Assembly: GCA_947588845.1 (NCBI GenBank)
Contig: CANQAR010000044.1
Span: 1 to 34,026 of the forward strand
Reading direction: 5' to 3'
Length of the DNA stretch: 34,026 bases
Source: an uncultured Lachnospiraceae bacterium
GTDB lineage: Bacteria; Bacillota; Clostridia; Lachnospirales; Lachnospiraceae
Under the pieces are notes generated by a model. That model saw only the letters and a program-made list of their open reading frames with translations, did not search any database and was not told where the DNA came from. Of this stretch, positions 1 to 7,452 are shown in pieces; the stretch's first letter is position 1, and every line of letters begins with the position of its first letter. The translations under genes and the position numbers were made by a program.

Positions 1-56
1 CAGCACTTGGGTCGCGCGGCGAGAAGGAGGAAAAACCGCCTCCTGCTGATCGCAGG

Positions 57-94
57 CCCGGGCAGGGAAATCAGCTGCTGACGCAGCGCCCGGG
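57..94. repeat. GC-rich nested hairpin
   Basis: CCCGGGC (57-63) pairs with GCCCGGG (88-94). Directly inside the 3' arm, GCTGC (74-78) pairs with GCAGC (83-87) around a TGAC loop. The helices stack with a single 10-nt bulge on the 5' side. No T-tract follows on either strand, so it is not a typical intrinsic terminator. It may be a mobile palindromic repeat or an RNA structure in the alr leader. Confidence 0.45.
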
Positions 95-106
95 ACGCGC
101 GGACGA

Positions 107-195
107 GCAAGACGATATGACAGAGCGGAGCGAGGCATAGTCATCCCGGAGATATGTCCCCCGTCTGTGTGCAAGATAATATGACAGAGTGAGGC
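107..195. repeat. Imperfect direct repeat pair
   Basis: Two copies of a similar sequence lie 64 bp apart, at 107-136 and 171-195. Both begin GCAAGA, both contain ATATGACAGAG, and both end GAGGC; the first copy carries a few extra bases before GAGGC. Function is unknown. The first copy includes GCGGAGCGA, which recurs in another GC-rich block of this window (28960-28968). Confidence 0.4.
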
Positions 196-272
196 CGCGG
201 ATGTTCGTCCGTGACAGTGCCTGCGGCGCTGGATGTGCGAAAACGCAGACGAGGATAAAAGGAGGAAGCAGT

Positions 273-1406
273 ATGTATCAGAAAGGACGGGCATGGATTG
301 AGCTCGACAGGAAAAATCTGGCATCAAACCTGGAACAGTTGAAGGCCCTTCTTCCCGAAGGGTGTACGGTTATGCCGGCGGTAAAGGCAAACGCATATGG
401 ACATGGGGCGGTGCTGATCGGAAAGGCGTTGCAGGATATGGGGATTCAGGATTTTTGTGTGGCATCTGTGCGGGAAGCGGCGGAACTGCGGGAGGCAGGG
501 ATTACAGGCCAGATCCTGGTTCTCGGTTACACTTCCCCACAGGAATTCTCGGAACTGTCGTACTATAATCTGACACAGACTGTGGTGGATTTCCCGTATG
601 CGAAACAGCTGCAGGCCTACGGGCGGCCGCTGGCAGTCCATGTCGGCGTTGACACAGGGATGAACCGTCTGGGGGAGCGAAGTGAGAATATCGAAAATAT
701 CTGCAGGATATGGGAATTGAAACATCTGAAAGTCACGGGAGTATTTTCCCATTTTTGTGTGGCGGACGGGGCTTCTGAGGGGGAGAAGATATATACACAC
801 GGACAGATCACGAAATTTGATTCAGTGATCCGACAGCTGAAGGAAAAGGGAATTTCCGGTTTTAAGACACACATACAGGGGAGTTACGGGATACTGAATT
901 ATCCGGAGCTGCGCTATGATTATGTCCGGCCTGGAATTGCGCTCTGCGGTGTGCTGAGTTCGCCGGAGGATAAGACGGTATCCGCGGCGCATTTAAAACC
1001 GGTTCTGTCGCTGAAAGCGAGGATCGCGTGTGTAAAACAGCTGCATGCAGGGGAGAAGGCCGGATATGGGCAGACTTATACGGCAGAGAAAGAAAGGAAA
1101 ACAGCGGTCGTTTCGATTGGATATGCGGACGGGATTCCGCGGGAACTGTCGAACAGGGGGCAGGTGCTTGTAAACGGATACCGGGCGCCGATGATCGGAC
1201 GTATCTGCATGGATCAGCTTCTGATCGATGTCTCGGAGATTCCCCATGTGTCGCCGGGGGATGAGGCGGTGCTGATCGGGAAATGCGGAGCAGAGCAGAT
1301 CACGGCCGGTGAGCTTGCGCGTATGGTCGGAACGATCTCCAATGAAATACTGAGCAGGTTGGGAGGAAGGCTGGAAAGGATAACAGCTGGAATGAATGAT
1401 TACTGA
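273..1406 (+). CDS. alr: Alanine racemase
   Basis: This PLP-dependent cytosolic enzyme interconverts L- and D-alanine for peptidoglycan synthesis. The 377-residue product has normal length for the family. The PLP-lysine motif VKANAYGHG is at residues 37-45 (Lys38), and the catalytic tyrosine lies in AGYGQTY at Tyr265, the same number as in the Geobacillus enzyme. GRICMDQ follows in the C-terminal beta domain. I chose ATG 273 because GGAGGA lies 7 nt upstream and the protein then starts with the usual short lead into the TIM barrel. An in-frame start at 189 would add 28 residues without homology. A sigma/anti-sigma pair with its own promoter follows. It could in principle belong to a specialised racemase branch, but nothing in the sequence suggests that. 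Confidence 0.95.
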   Translation: MYQKGRAWIELDRKNLASNLEQLKALLPEGCTVMPAVKANAYGHGAVLIGKALQDMGIQDFCVASVREAAELREAGITGQILVLGYTSPQEFSELSYYNLTQTVVDFPYAKQLQAYGRPLAVHVGVDTGMNRLGERSENIENICRIWELKHLKVTGVFSHFCVADGASEGEKIYTHGQITKFDSVIRQLKEKGISGFKTHIQGSYGILNYPELRYDYVRPGIALCGVLSSPEDKTVSAAHLKPVLSLKARIACVKQLHAGEKAGYGQTYTAEKERKTAVVSIGYADGIPRELSNRGQVLVNGYRAPMIGRICMDQLLIDVSEIPHVSPGDEAVLIGKCGAEQITAGELARMVGTISNEILSRLGGRLERITAGMNDY

Positions 1407-1433
1407 AAAAGCTGTCTGTTTTACCGCACCGGC

Positions 1434-1463
1434 GCAACCTTTTAATGGTTTCTTTTCTCTAAT
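1434..1463 (+). promoter_or_regulatory. Putative ECF-type autoregulated promoter
   Basis: GCAACCTTTT (1434-1443) resembles the AAC-containing -35 element of ECF sigma promoters, and CTCTAAT (1457-1463) lies at a fitting -10 distance. It sits immediately upstream of a sigma factor gene, where autoregulation is common. The assignment rests on resemblance and position only. Confidence 0.5.
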
Positions 1464-1479
1464 AGATGAAAACACAAAA

Positions 1480-1491
1480 GTGTGCGCACAC
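1480..1491. promoter_or_regulatory. Perfect 12-bp palindrome in the sigma leader
   Basis: GTGTGCGCACAC reads identically on both strands. It lies between the putative promoter and the AAAGGA ribosome-binding site (1494-1499) of the sigma gene. It could be a protein-binding site or form a small hairpin next to the ribosome-binding site. Role unknown. Confidence 0.4.
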
Positions 1492-1505
1492 AGAAAGGAT
1501 GAAAC

Positions 1506-2033
1506 ATGACGAAAGACGAGTTTGCGGAGATGGTACTGGAGTCGACGGACAGCCTGTACCGTGTCTCAAAAGGTATCCTGAAAAATGACAGTGACTGCGA
1601 GGACGCGGTCTGGGAGGCGGTCAGCATCGGTTTTGCAAAGCTGCCTGCTCTGCGGCAGAAACAATACGCGAGGACGTGGCTGATCCGCATTCTGATTCAC
1701 GAATGTTACCGGATACTGCAGGAGAAGAAACGGTTTGCGGATGCGGACGCGGATCGGATGGGAAACGGCGCGGCTTCCGGAGGCCAGGCGGATGAGCGGC
1801 CGGACTATTCGGAATTGTACGAATCTCTGCTCCGGCTGGAGGAAAAGTATCGGATTCCTCTGGTTCTGTTTTATCTGGAAGGCTATTCCGTGCGAGAGAT
1901 CGCAGGCATCCTGGAGACGCCGGAGGGAACGGTCAAAAGCCAGTTAAGCAGAGGAAGAAACCGTCTGCGGGAAATCATGATGGCAGATTATCCGGAAGAA
2001 TCTGGAAGAAAAGAAAGACTCAGCCGCTGTTGA
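1506..2033 (+). CDS. RNA polymerase sigma factor, ECF-like sigma-70 family
   Basis: This 175-residue protein would direct RNA polymerase to a small regulon, probably including itself. Region 2 covers roughly residues 10-75, with the core-binding helix and the YARTWLIRILIHECYRIL segment at 54-71. Region 4 covers about 105-158, with helix-turn-helix GYSVREIAGILETPEGTVKS at 126-145 followed by QLSRGRNRLR. The linker at 76-104 is low-complexity, as usual for ECF factors. AAAGGA lies 6 nt before the ATG. The next gene, about 25 nt downstream, encodes a single-pass membrane protein with the layout of an anti-sigma factor, so the two most likely form a sigma/anti-sigma pair. The inducing signal cannot be read from the sequence. 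Confidence 0.9.
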   Translation: MTKDEFAEMVLESTDSLYRVSKGILKNDSDCEDAVWEAVSIGFAKLPALRQKQYARTWLIRILIHECYRILQEKKRFADADADRMGNGAASGGQADERPDYSELYESLLRLEEKYRIPLVLFYLEGYSVREIAGILETPEGTVKSQLSRGRNRLREIMMADYPEESGRKERLSRC

Positions 2034-2058
2034 ATGGGATCAGGAGGTGCGGACAGAT

Positions 2059-4185
2059 ATGAAAGAAGAAAAGAGAGTGAAGGAAAATTTTGAAGGGACG
2101 GAGAGAGAATTTGAGGAGATGTGGGAGACATATCCTCAGACGCCGGAACACTTCCGGGAGACGGTGCGCCGGGCGGTGCAGCAGCAGATGGGACAGACTG
2201 TTTCTGATACCCCAAAAATACGGCGGTCGAGGAAATGGAGAAGGCTGCGCTTTCTGCTTCCGGCGGCGGCAGCGTTCGCCTGCGCCGGGATTGCGGTGGC
2301 AGCGGGCGGCAGCGTGCTGTTTGAATATCTGAGCAGGAGCGGTGTACTTTCGGAATCGGAGGAGGAGACGCTGATCCAGAATGATCTGCCGCAGGAGGCC
2401 GAGAATCTTCCGGGGGCTGTCTACGGGGATCGGGAGACAGCGGACAAAGACTGGAAAGAACCTCTGCTTACCGTGACGGAAGCGTATTTTGACGGTTCAG
2501 AATTTTATTTTACGGCGGAACTCTCGAAAGAAGGCCAGGTTTATGACCTGAGTATCCGGGATCATGTGAGCGTCAATGGGCAGGATGCCGGGGTGAATCA
2601 AGGGTTTGCGCCGACGGAGGATCCGAACATCTATATTGGCAGAATTCAGGTGACGGATGCGGCGGCGCTGGCGCAGAATCCGGAGTCCGGGACGGTGGAG
2701 CTGGGGCTGACGATTAACGCGTCTCCGAAGCGGGAAGAGGCCGCACAGTACTATACGTGGAAGGATGAGGATGCTTACCGAAGATTATATCAGACTGGGG
2801 CATTTACTTATTCGCTTCCCGTTTCTGAAGATGAAATAAAAACGGACGGCGAAGCGGCGAAAAAAGTGGAAGTGCCTTACTATGTGCTCACCTGGGAGGA
2901 TGCGCTGCTGACCTATACGCCGCAGAAGCTGACGGTGGAGGTGGCGCTGCCCGGGGGAGGTATTCCTTCAGAAAAACAGGAGGTCACGGTTGTGCGGCAG
3001 CAGGAGGAACCAGCTGATACCGGGGAACTGGCCGGACAGGAACCGGCCAGGGGGACAAAGGTAACGGAACAGAACTTAAATAAGGAGAAAATGGAAACCG
3101 GTGAAACTGCGCAGGACGATCCGATTTCGATTTCAGAGGAAGGCACGGAAAAGTTCCGGCCGGTAACCATCGAAAACAACCATATCAGCGGCGCGCTTTC
3201 CGGGGCTGGCGGTGTTCTGCAGATCGATGCCGATGTGGTGCAGGAGGCGGAAACTGCCTATATTGAACTTCTGGATATGAAAAAAATGCCGATAGAGCGG
3301 CTGACGGCGCTGTATCCGGAGGGAGAGTCGCAGGACTGGCATCCGCTTTCGGAGGGCGAGGCTGACACATGGCAGTATCAGGACCGCATGATCTATGCGT
3401 CGAGCGAATACGGACATGCGAGCTACACAAACGTGGAAGCAGACACGGCGAAAGCCGGAGCGGGCGTGAGACAGGAAGGGTTTACGGATTCAGGAGAAGA
3501 TGGTGGATCGGAAGAAGACACAGCTGAATTGGAAGCAGTTCAGGAACAGACAGAGCATGTGGAGACTGAATCAACTAGATCGGAGACGAATGAGTTGGAT
3601 CCGGGAAAGACCGGACAGGAAAATGAAACTGTGACAGGAGAGAAAACTTCCAAAAACCCTGCGTCAAAAGATGTGTTGTCTGGCAGGGAAGCAGAGAACC
3701 GCTGTGCGGAGATTCTCACCAGCCTCGGGATTGACGGCCGGGCCGAAAAACTGACGGGGAATGGGGAATATCGGATTATCAGTTACCGTGACGGCCTGCC
3801 AATTGCGGATGGTTCCCAGATTTATGGCAATGGGCGGCTTTATCTGGAGAACGGAACGCTCTCGGAACTGCAGTGGTCAGGTCCGTTTGAAGTGCGGGAG
3901 CAGGAGGAGACAGATCTTCTGGACATGGAGAAAGTGATGGAACACCTGGAGGGATATCTCGCGGACGGGACACTGCAGCTTCCTCTTGGCGGGCAGCCTG
4001 TAACCCGCGTTACGCTGGAATATTATCTGGATATGACCAGCGAGGGAATTACCTGCCGCCCGGTATGGAATTTCCAGGTTCCTTATCTGCTGGATATCGA
4101 AGAGGTACTCGGGGAAGGACTGGAGATGTACTGTTATATTGACGCCGCGACGGGCGCTCTGGTGCGGGACACCTGGGGATGGTAA
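2059..4185 (+). CDS. Anti-sigma factor-like membrane protein with long extracytoplasmic region
   Basis: The 708-residue protein starts with a charged cytoplasmic segment (1-62) that would bind the sigma factor. One membrane helix follows at about 63-83, rich in Leu and Ala, and then a long extracytoplasmic part. Residues 90-280 resemble the DUF4179-type domain of clostridial anti-sigma proteins. Residues about 459-537 are very acidic and rich in Glu, Thr, Gly and Ser, so probably disordered. Residues 546-708 form a separate folded domain of unrecognised family. ATG 2059 is preferred because AGGAGG (2042-2047) lies 11 nt upstream; the in-frame GTG at 2047 overlaps that site. At about 700 residues it is much longer than the 350-450 I expect for this kind of protein. 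It may sense envelope or ligand signals and release the sigma factor, but that is inference. Confidence 0.75.
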   Translation: MKEEKRVKENFEGTEREFEEMWETYPQTPEHFRETVRRAVQQQMGQTVSDTPKIRRSRKWRRLRFLLPAAAAFACAGIAVAAGGSVLFEYLSRSGVLSESEEETLIQNDLPQEAENLPGAVYGDRETADKDWKEPLLTVTEAYFDGSEFYFTAELSKEGQVYDLSIRDHVSVNGQDAGVNQGFAPTEDPNIYIGRIQVTDAAALAQNPESGTVELGLTINASPKREEAAQYYTWKDEDAYRRLYQTGAFTYSLPVSEDEIKTDGEAAKKVEVPYYVLTWEDALLTYTPQKLTVEVALPGGGIPSEKQEVTVVRQQEEPADTGELAGQEPARGTKVTEQNLNKEKMETGETAQDDPISISEEGTEKFRPVTIENNHISGALSGAGGVLQIDADVVQEAETAYIELLDMKKMPIERLTALYPEGESQDWHPLSEGEADTWQYQDRMIYASSEYGHASYTNVEADTAKAGAGVRQEGFTDSGEDGGSEEDTAELEAVQEQTEHVETESTRSETNELDPGKTGQENETVTGEKTSKNPASKDVLSGREAENRCAEILTSLGIDGRAEKLTGNGEYRIISYRDGLPIADGSQIYGNGRLYLENGTLSELQWSGPFEVREQEETDLLDMEKVMEHLEGYLADGTLQLPLGGQPVTRVTLEYYLDMTSEGITCRPVWNFQVPYLLDIEEVLGEGLEMYCYIDAATGALVRDTWGW

Positions 4186-4216
4186 ATTCCTGTGCGGTAT
4201 TCGCCGGATGAATGGG

Positions 4217-4291
4217 CAGGACAAACGCATGAGTAAAAAAATGTCCGTATATCCGTTATCAGGGGGATAAATCATTCATGCGTTTGTCCTG
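4217..4291. repeat. Perfect 16-bp inverted repeat, 43-nt spacer
   Basis: CAGGACAAACGCATGA (4217-4232) is exactly complementary in reverse to 4276-4291. A smaller stem, TTATC/GATAA, lies in the spacer near 4256-4270. No T-tract follows on either strand, so a simple terminator is unlikely. It separates the anti-sigma gene from the promoter of the next gene. Confidence 0.6.
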
Positions 4292-4309
4292 GGAAAAATA
4301 GAAAGGGAC

Positions 4310-4338
4310 TTGAAGCAGAAGATGTCCTGTGTTAGAAT
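4310..4338 (+). promoter_or_regulatory. Sigma-A promoter of the DUF4143 ATPase gene
   Basis: TTGAAG (4310-4315) and TAGAAT (4333-4338) are separated by 17 nt, a near-consensus arrangement. Transcription would begin near 4345, about 40 nt before the start codon. A short GTGC-AAAT-GCAC hairpin lies in the leader. Confidence 0.7.
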
Positions 4339-4385
4339 ATCATTACTAAAAAACGTGCAAATGCACAAAAAATAGGAATGATATG

Positions 4386-5639
4386 ATGGAAATTAAAAGA
4401 GATATTTATCTGCAGCAGTTGATTGATCGAAAAGATAATGGGATGATCAAGGTGGTCACCGGCATCCGCAGATGTGGGAAGTCGTATTTACTTTTCACCA
4501 TTTTCAAGAGATATTTGATGGTGAGCGGTGTTGATGCCGGTCACATCATTGAGATCGCTCTGGACGGCATTGAAAATGAAGAGCTGAGAGACCCCAAGGT
4601 GTGTTTTCAGTATATCAGGGACACGGCTAAGGGAGATGGAAGATATTATCTTCTTCTAGACGAAGTACAGTTCATGCCGCGATTTGAAGAAGTGCTGAAC
4701 AGCCTGCTCCGTATGGGTAATATTGACGTATATGTGACCGGTAGCAACTCGAAATTTCTGTCCAGTGATATCGTGACGGAATTCCGCGGGAGAGGTGATG
4801 AAGTCAGGATCTATCCGCTGTCATTTGCTGAGTTTTATTCCGCCTGTGATGGAGATTATGAGGATGCCTGGGAAGAATATATGACTTATGGCGGCCTGCC
4901 GCAGGTTGCGGGGTTTCAGAGTGAACGTCAGAAGGCGGAATATTTGAGAAATATCTTTGCTAATGTATATCTGAAGGATGTTATTGAAAGAAACAAGATT
5001 CAAAACGTGGAGGAGATCAGTATTCTGGTGGACGTGCTTGCGTCCGCGATCGGTGCGCCGACCAATCCGTCGAAAATCGCAAATACGTTCGCCAGTGAAC
5101 GGCAGATGAGCTATACCAACAAAACGATCTCTAATCACATCGATTGCCTGACGGAGGCCTTCCTGATCTCAAAGGCCTGCCGTTATGATATTAAGGGAAG
5201 AAAATACATTGGCGCCAATCTGAAATACTATTTCACAGATCTGGGACTCAGAAATGCCCGATTGAATTTCCGTCAGCAGGAACCTACCCATATCATGGAG
5301 AATATCGTTTATAACGAACTGCTGATCCGAGGATATCTTGTTGATGTGGGGGTTATGGAAGTTTTTGATAAGGATAAAAGCGGCCGGCGTGTCCGTAAAC
5401 AGCTGGAGGTTGATTTCGTGGCAAATCAGGGAAGCAGGAGATATTATATTCAGGCTGCTTATGATATGGATTCAGAAGCAAAACAGACCCAGGAGTTTAA
5501 CTCACTGCGGAATATCCCGGATTCCTTCAAGAAGATCGTCATTGTCAATGGGGCTAAGAAACCATGGAGAAATGAAGAAGGCTTTGTGATCATGGGGATG
5601 AAGTATTTTCTTTTAAATCCGGATAGTTTGGAGTATTAA
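4386..5639 (+). CDS. AAA-family ATPase with C-terminal DUF4143 nuclease-like domain
   Basis: The product (417 residues) belongs to the AAA_14/DUF4143 group, which is widespread and uncharacterised in gut Clostridia and Bacteroides. Walker A is TGIRRCGKS at residues 25-33, Walker B is YLLLDEV at 88-94, and a sensor-like strand VYVTGSNS is at 115-122. The C-terminal part (about 200-417) has an EVDFVANQG segment followed by YYIQA, a layout like a degenerate PD-(D/E)XK nuclease fold. ATG 4386 is preferred over ATG 4383 because AGGA (4374-4377) is then 8 nt away. It has its own promoter and seems monocistronic. Such ATPases have been linked by context to mobile elements or defence, but nothing here proves a role. 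Confidence 0.85.
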   Translation: MEIKRDIYLQQLIDRKDNGMIKVVTGIRRCGKSYLLFTIFKRYLMVSGVDAGHIIEIALDGIENEELRDPKVCFQYIRDTAKGDGRYYLLLDEVQFMPRFEEVLNSLLRMGNIDVYVTGSNSKFLSSDIVTEFRGRGDEVRIYPLSFAEFYSACDGDYEDAWEEYMTYGGLPQVAGFQSERQKAEYLRNIFANVYLKDVIERNKIQNVEEISILVDVLASAIGAPTNPSKIANTFASERQMSYTNKTISNHIDCLTEAFLISKACRYDIKGRKYIGANLKYYFTDLGLRNARLNFRQQEPTHIMENIVYNELLIRGYLVDVGVMEVFDKDKSGRRVRKQLEVDFVANQGSRRYYIQAAYDMDSEAKQTQEFNSLRNIPDSFKKIVIVNGAKKPWRNEEGFVIMGMKYFLLNPDSLEY

Positions 5640-5718
5640 AAAGGCCCGCAAATGTCAGAACAGGCATTAATTCAGTTTCGCGCAGATAAAGAATTGAAAA
5701 GAGATTCAGGGGATTATT

Positions 5719-7452
5719 ATGCGGAAGAAAACTTCATTTGTACGTATACTTTCGAAATCAGCGATGTGGCAGGCGTTGGTTTTATTTGTATTGTTCTTTG
5801 CGTATATGCTGATAACATACCGCGCAACAAAAGAGGATATTCTCATCTCGTCAGAAAATTATGTTGCTTCATTGGGAGGTCAGATGGATCGGCGAATTGA
5901 TGGAATGCAGAAAATGCTGGAGCGTTTTCTGTACGACAATACAGATCTTCGATTACTTCAAATGAGCGATACAACGAAGAGGACTTATGCGGCGATTCGG
6001 TTAAAACAGACCATGAATAGTATTATGAATCTGGATGACAATGCAGAGTATTTAATTGTCGCAGTTCCGAAATATGAAGTCTGCCTGGACGCGACAAATA
6101 TAAGTTCTGTTCTGGAGGAGAGAAATTCTCTGGAAAGTTATTTAAAGGAACTGGCAAATGACGACCATAATTATGTATCAGAGTGGAATGTCCGACAGAT
6201 AGGCAGTCAGAAGTATATGCAGAAAGTTTCCGTACAAAAAGGCTGTTCGGTCGGCGTTTTTCTGCGAGTCAGCAGTCTGACCGCTTCTCTTGAGGAGGAT
6301 AATGGAAGAAGTCATTTTATTTTTACGGATGCGGAAGGAATGATACTGGATGAAAAAGGGGCTGCGGGGGAATATAATAAATATGAAGAATTGGGACGGT
6401 TTTCCAGATTTTCACTTGAAAACAGCTGCTCCATTCAGGACGGACAGTTTTACCTGTATTTGTATCATCCTGTTACAGTAATATTGGAACAGATTCGTTA
6501 TGGAGCGGTTTTGTTCGGGCTGACCTTGCTGCTGCTGGCGGTGTTTACTGTGTTTCTCAAAAAGATGATTCAAAGAGAGCTTACCGATCCTATGCAGAAG
6601 CTTGTGAAGGACATGGAGAAAATACAGCAGGGGGATTACGATTTGCGCATTCATACTCAGAGCAAAGCCTCTGAATTTTATGTCCTCACGGCGACATTCA
6701 ACCAGCTGATGGACAGGATCATAAATTTGAAAGTGCGTTTTTATGAGAAAAAGCTGGAATTACAGGAGGCGGATCAGAAATACATCCGTCTGCAGTTAAG
6801 GCCTCATTTCTTTTTAAACGCGATGACGACGGTTTCCAGTCTGAGTATGCAGGGGAAAAACAGCGAGATAGAGAAATATATCCAGACATTGTCAAAAAAT
6901 ATCCGGTATATGTTCAGCTCCGGAATCCATACGGTGGCCGTGAAGGATGAGATACGGCATGTGCAGAACTATCTTGAAATGCAGGAGATAAAATATCCGG
7001 GATGTATATTTAGTTATATTCAGCTTCCAGAGGAACTGGAAGACTGGCCTGTCCCTCAGATGCTGATTCATACACTGGTGGAGAACGAATATCGTTACGT
7101 AGTTTCTCCGGACAGCACACGAATGCTGCTGATCCGGGTATCAGATGAACTTTGGGACGGGGAGAGAATGTTGAAGATTGAAGTGGAGGATGACGGAGAC
7201 GGATATCCAGGTGAGGTACTGGAATACATGAATGGAGAAGGTGCGAACCACTCATCTGATGGCTCACGTGTGGGACTTTGGAGTTTACGGCGGCTTCTGG
7301 AACTGATGTATGAGAGAAAAGGATTGATGAAATTATCGAACGGTTCTCCGCATGGAGCTTTGTGCAGAATTTATATTCCGAAAACGGTAGTTCATGAAGT
7401 TGGGAAAGAGAAGGGCTCTGAGAGCATTTTGGCTGGAGAGGGTAAAGTATGA
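5719..7452 (+). CDS. YesM/LytS-type sensor histidine kinase
   Basis: This 577-residue membrane kinase would sense a carbohydrate-related signal and phosphorylate the response regulator encoded next. A first membrane helix lies at about residues 15-34, an extracytoplasmic sensor region at 35-258, and a second helix at about 261-282. A HAMP segment then runs to about 340. The His-kinase box LRPHFFLNA carries the phospho-acceptor His363. The ATPase part has DDGDGYPG as the D-box and VGLWSLRRL as the G2-like box. The N-box is odd: VENEYRY (454-460) replaces the usual VENAIKHG, although the key Asn456 remains. The gene overlaps the regulator gene by 4 bp (ATGA), so the pair is translationally coupled. 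No convincing promoter is seen in 5640-5718. Confidence 0.9.
   Translation: MRKKTSFVRILSKSAMWQALVLFVLFFAYMLITYRATKEDILISSENYVASLGGQMDRRIDGMQKMLERFLYDNTDLRLLQMSDTTKRTYAAIRLKQTMNSIMNLDDNAEYLIVAVPKYEVCLDATNISSVLEERNSLESYLKELANDDHNYVSEWNVRQIGSQKYMQKVSVQKGCSVGVFLRVSSLTASLEEDNGRSHFIFTDAEGMILDEKGAAGEYNKYEELGRFSRFSLENSCSIQDGQFYLYLYHPVTVILEQIRYGAVLFGLTLLLLAVFTVFLKKMIQRELTDPMQKLVKDMEKIQQGDYDLRIHTQSKASEFYVLTATFNQLMDRIINLKVRFYEKKLELQEADQKYIRLQLRPHFFLNAMTTVSSLSMQGKNSEIEKYIQTLSKNIRYMFSSGIHTVAVKDEIRHVQNYLEMQEIKYPGCIFSYIQLPEELEDWPVPQMLIHTLVENEYRYVVSPDSTRMLLIRVSDELWDGERMLKIEVEDDGDGYPGEVLEYMNGEGANHSSDGSRVGLWSLRRLLELMYERKGLMKLSNGSPHGALCRIYIPKTVVHEVGKEKGSESILAGEGKV

Larger units (their letters stand above)
1..272. 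other. GC-rich non-coding stretch upstream of alr
   Basis: No credible coding frame is seen before the ATG at 273. The stretch is markedly GC-rich and packed with short inverted and direct repeats, annotated separately at 57-94 and 107-195. A further short stem, GGAGG (26-30) with CCTCC (39-43), sits at its left end. I see no clear sigma-A promoter for alr here, so alr may be transcribed from outside the window or from a weak promoter. Confidence 0.5.

Noticed and set aside
189-272. In-frame upstream extension of alanine racemase
   Set aside because: It adds 28 residues without family similarity and has no ribosome-binding site, whereas ATG 273 follows GGAGGA.
5652-5900. Plus-strand 82-codon frame overlapping the kinase start
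   Set aside because: It overlaps the kinase N-terminus out of frame; the kinase membrane helix and domain order support the 5719 frame.
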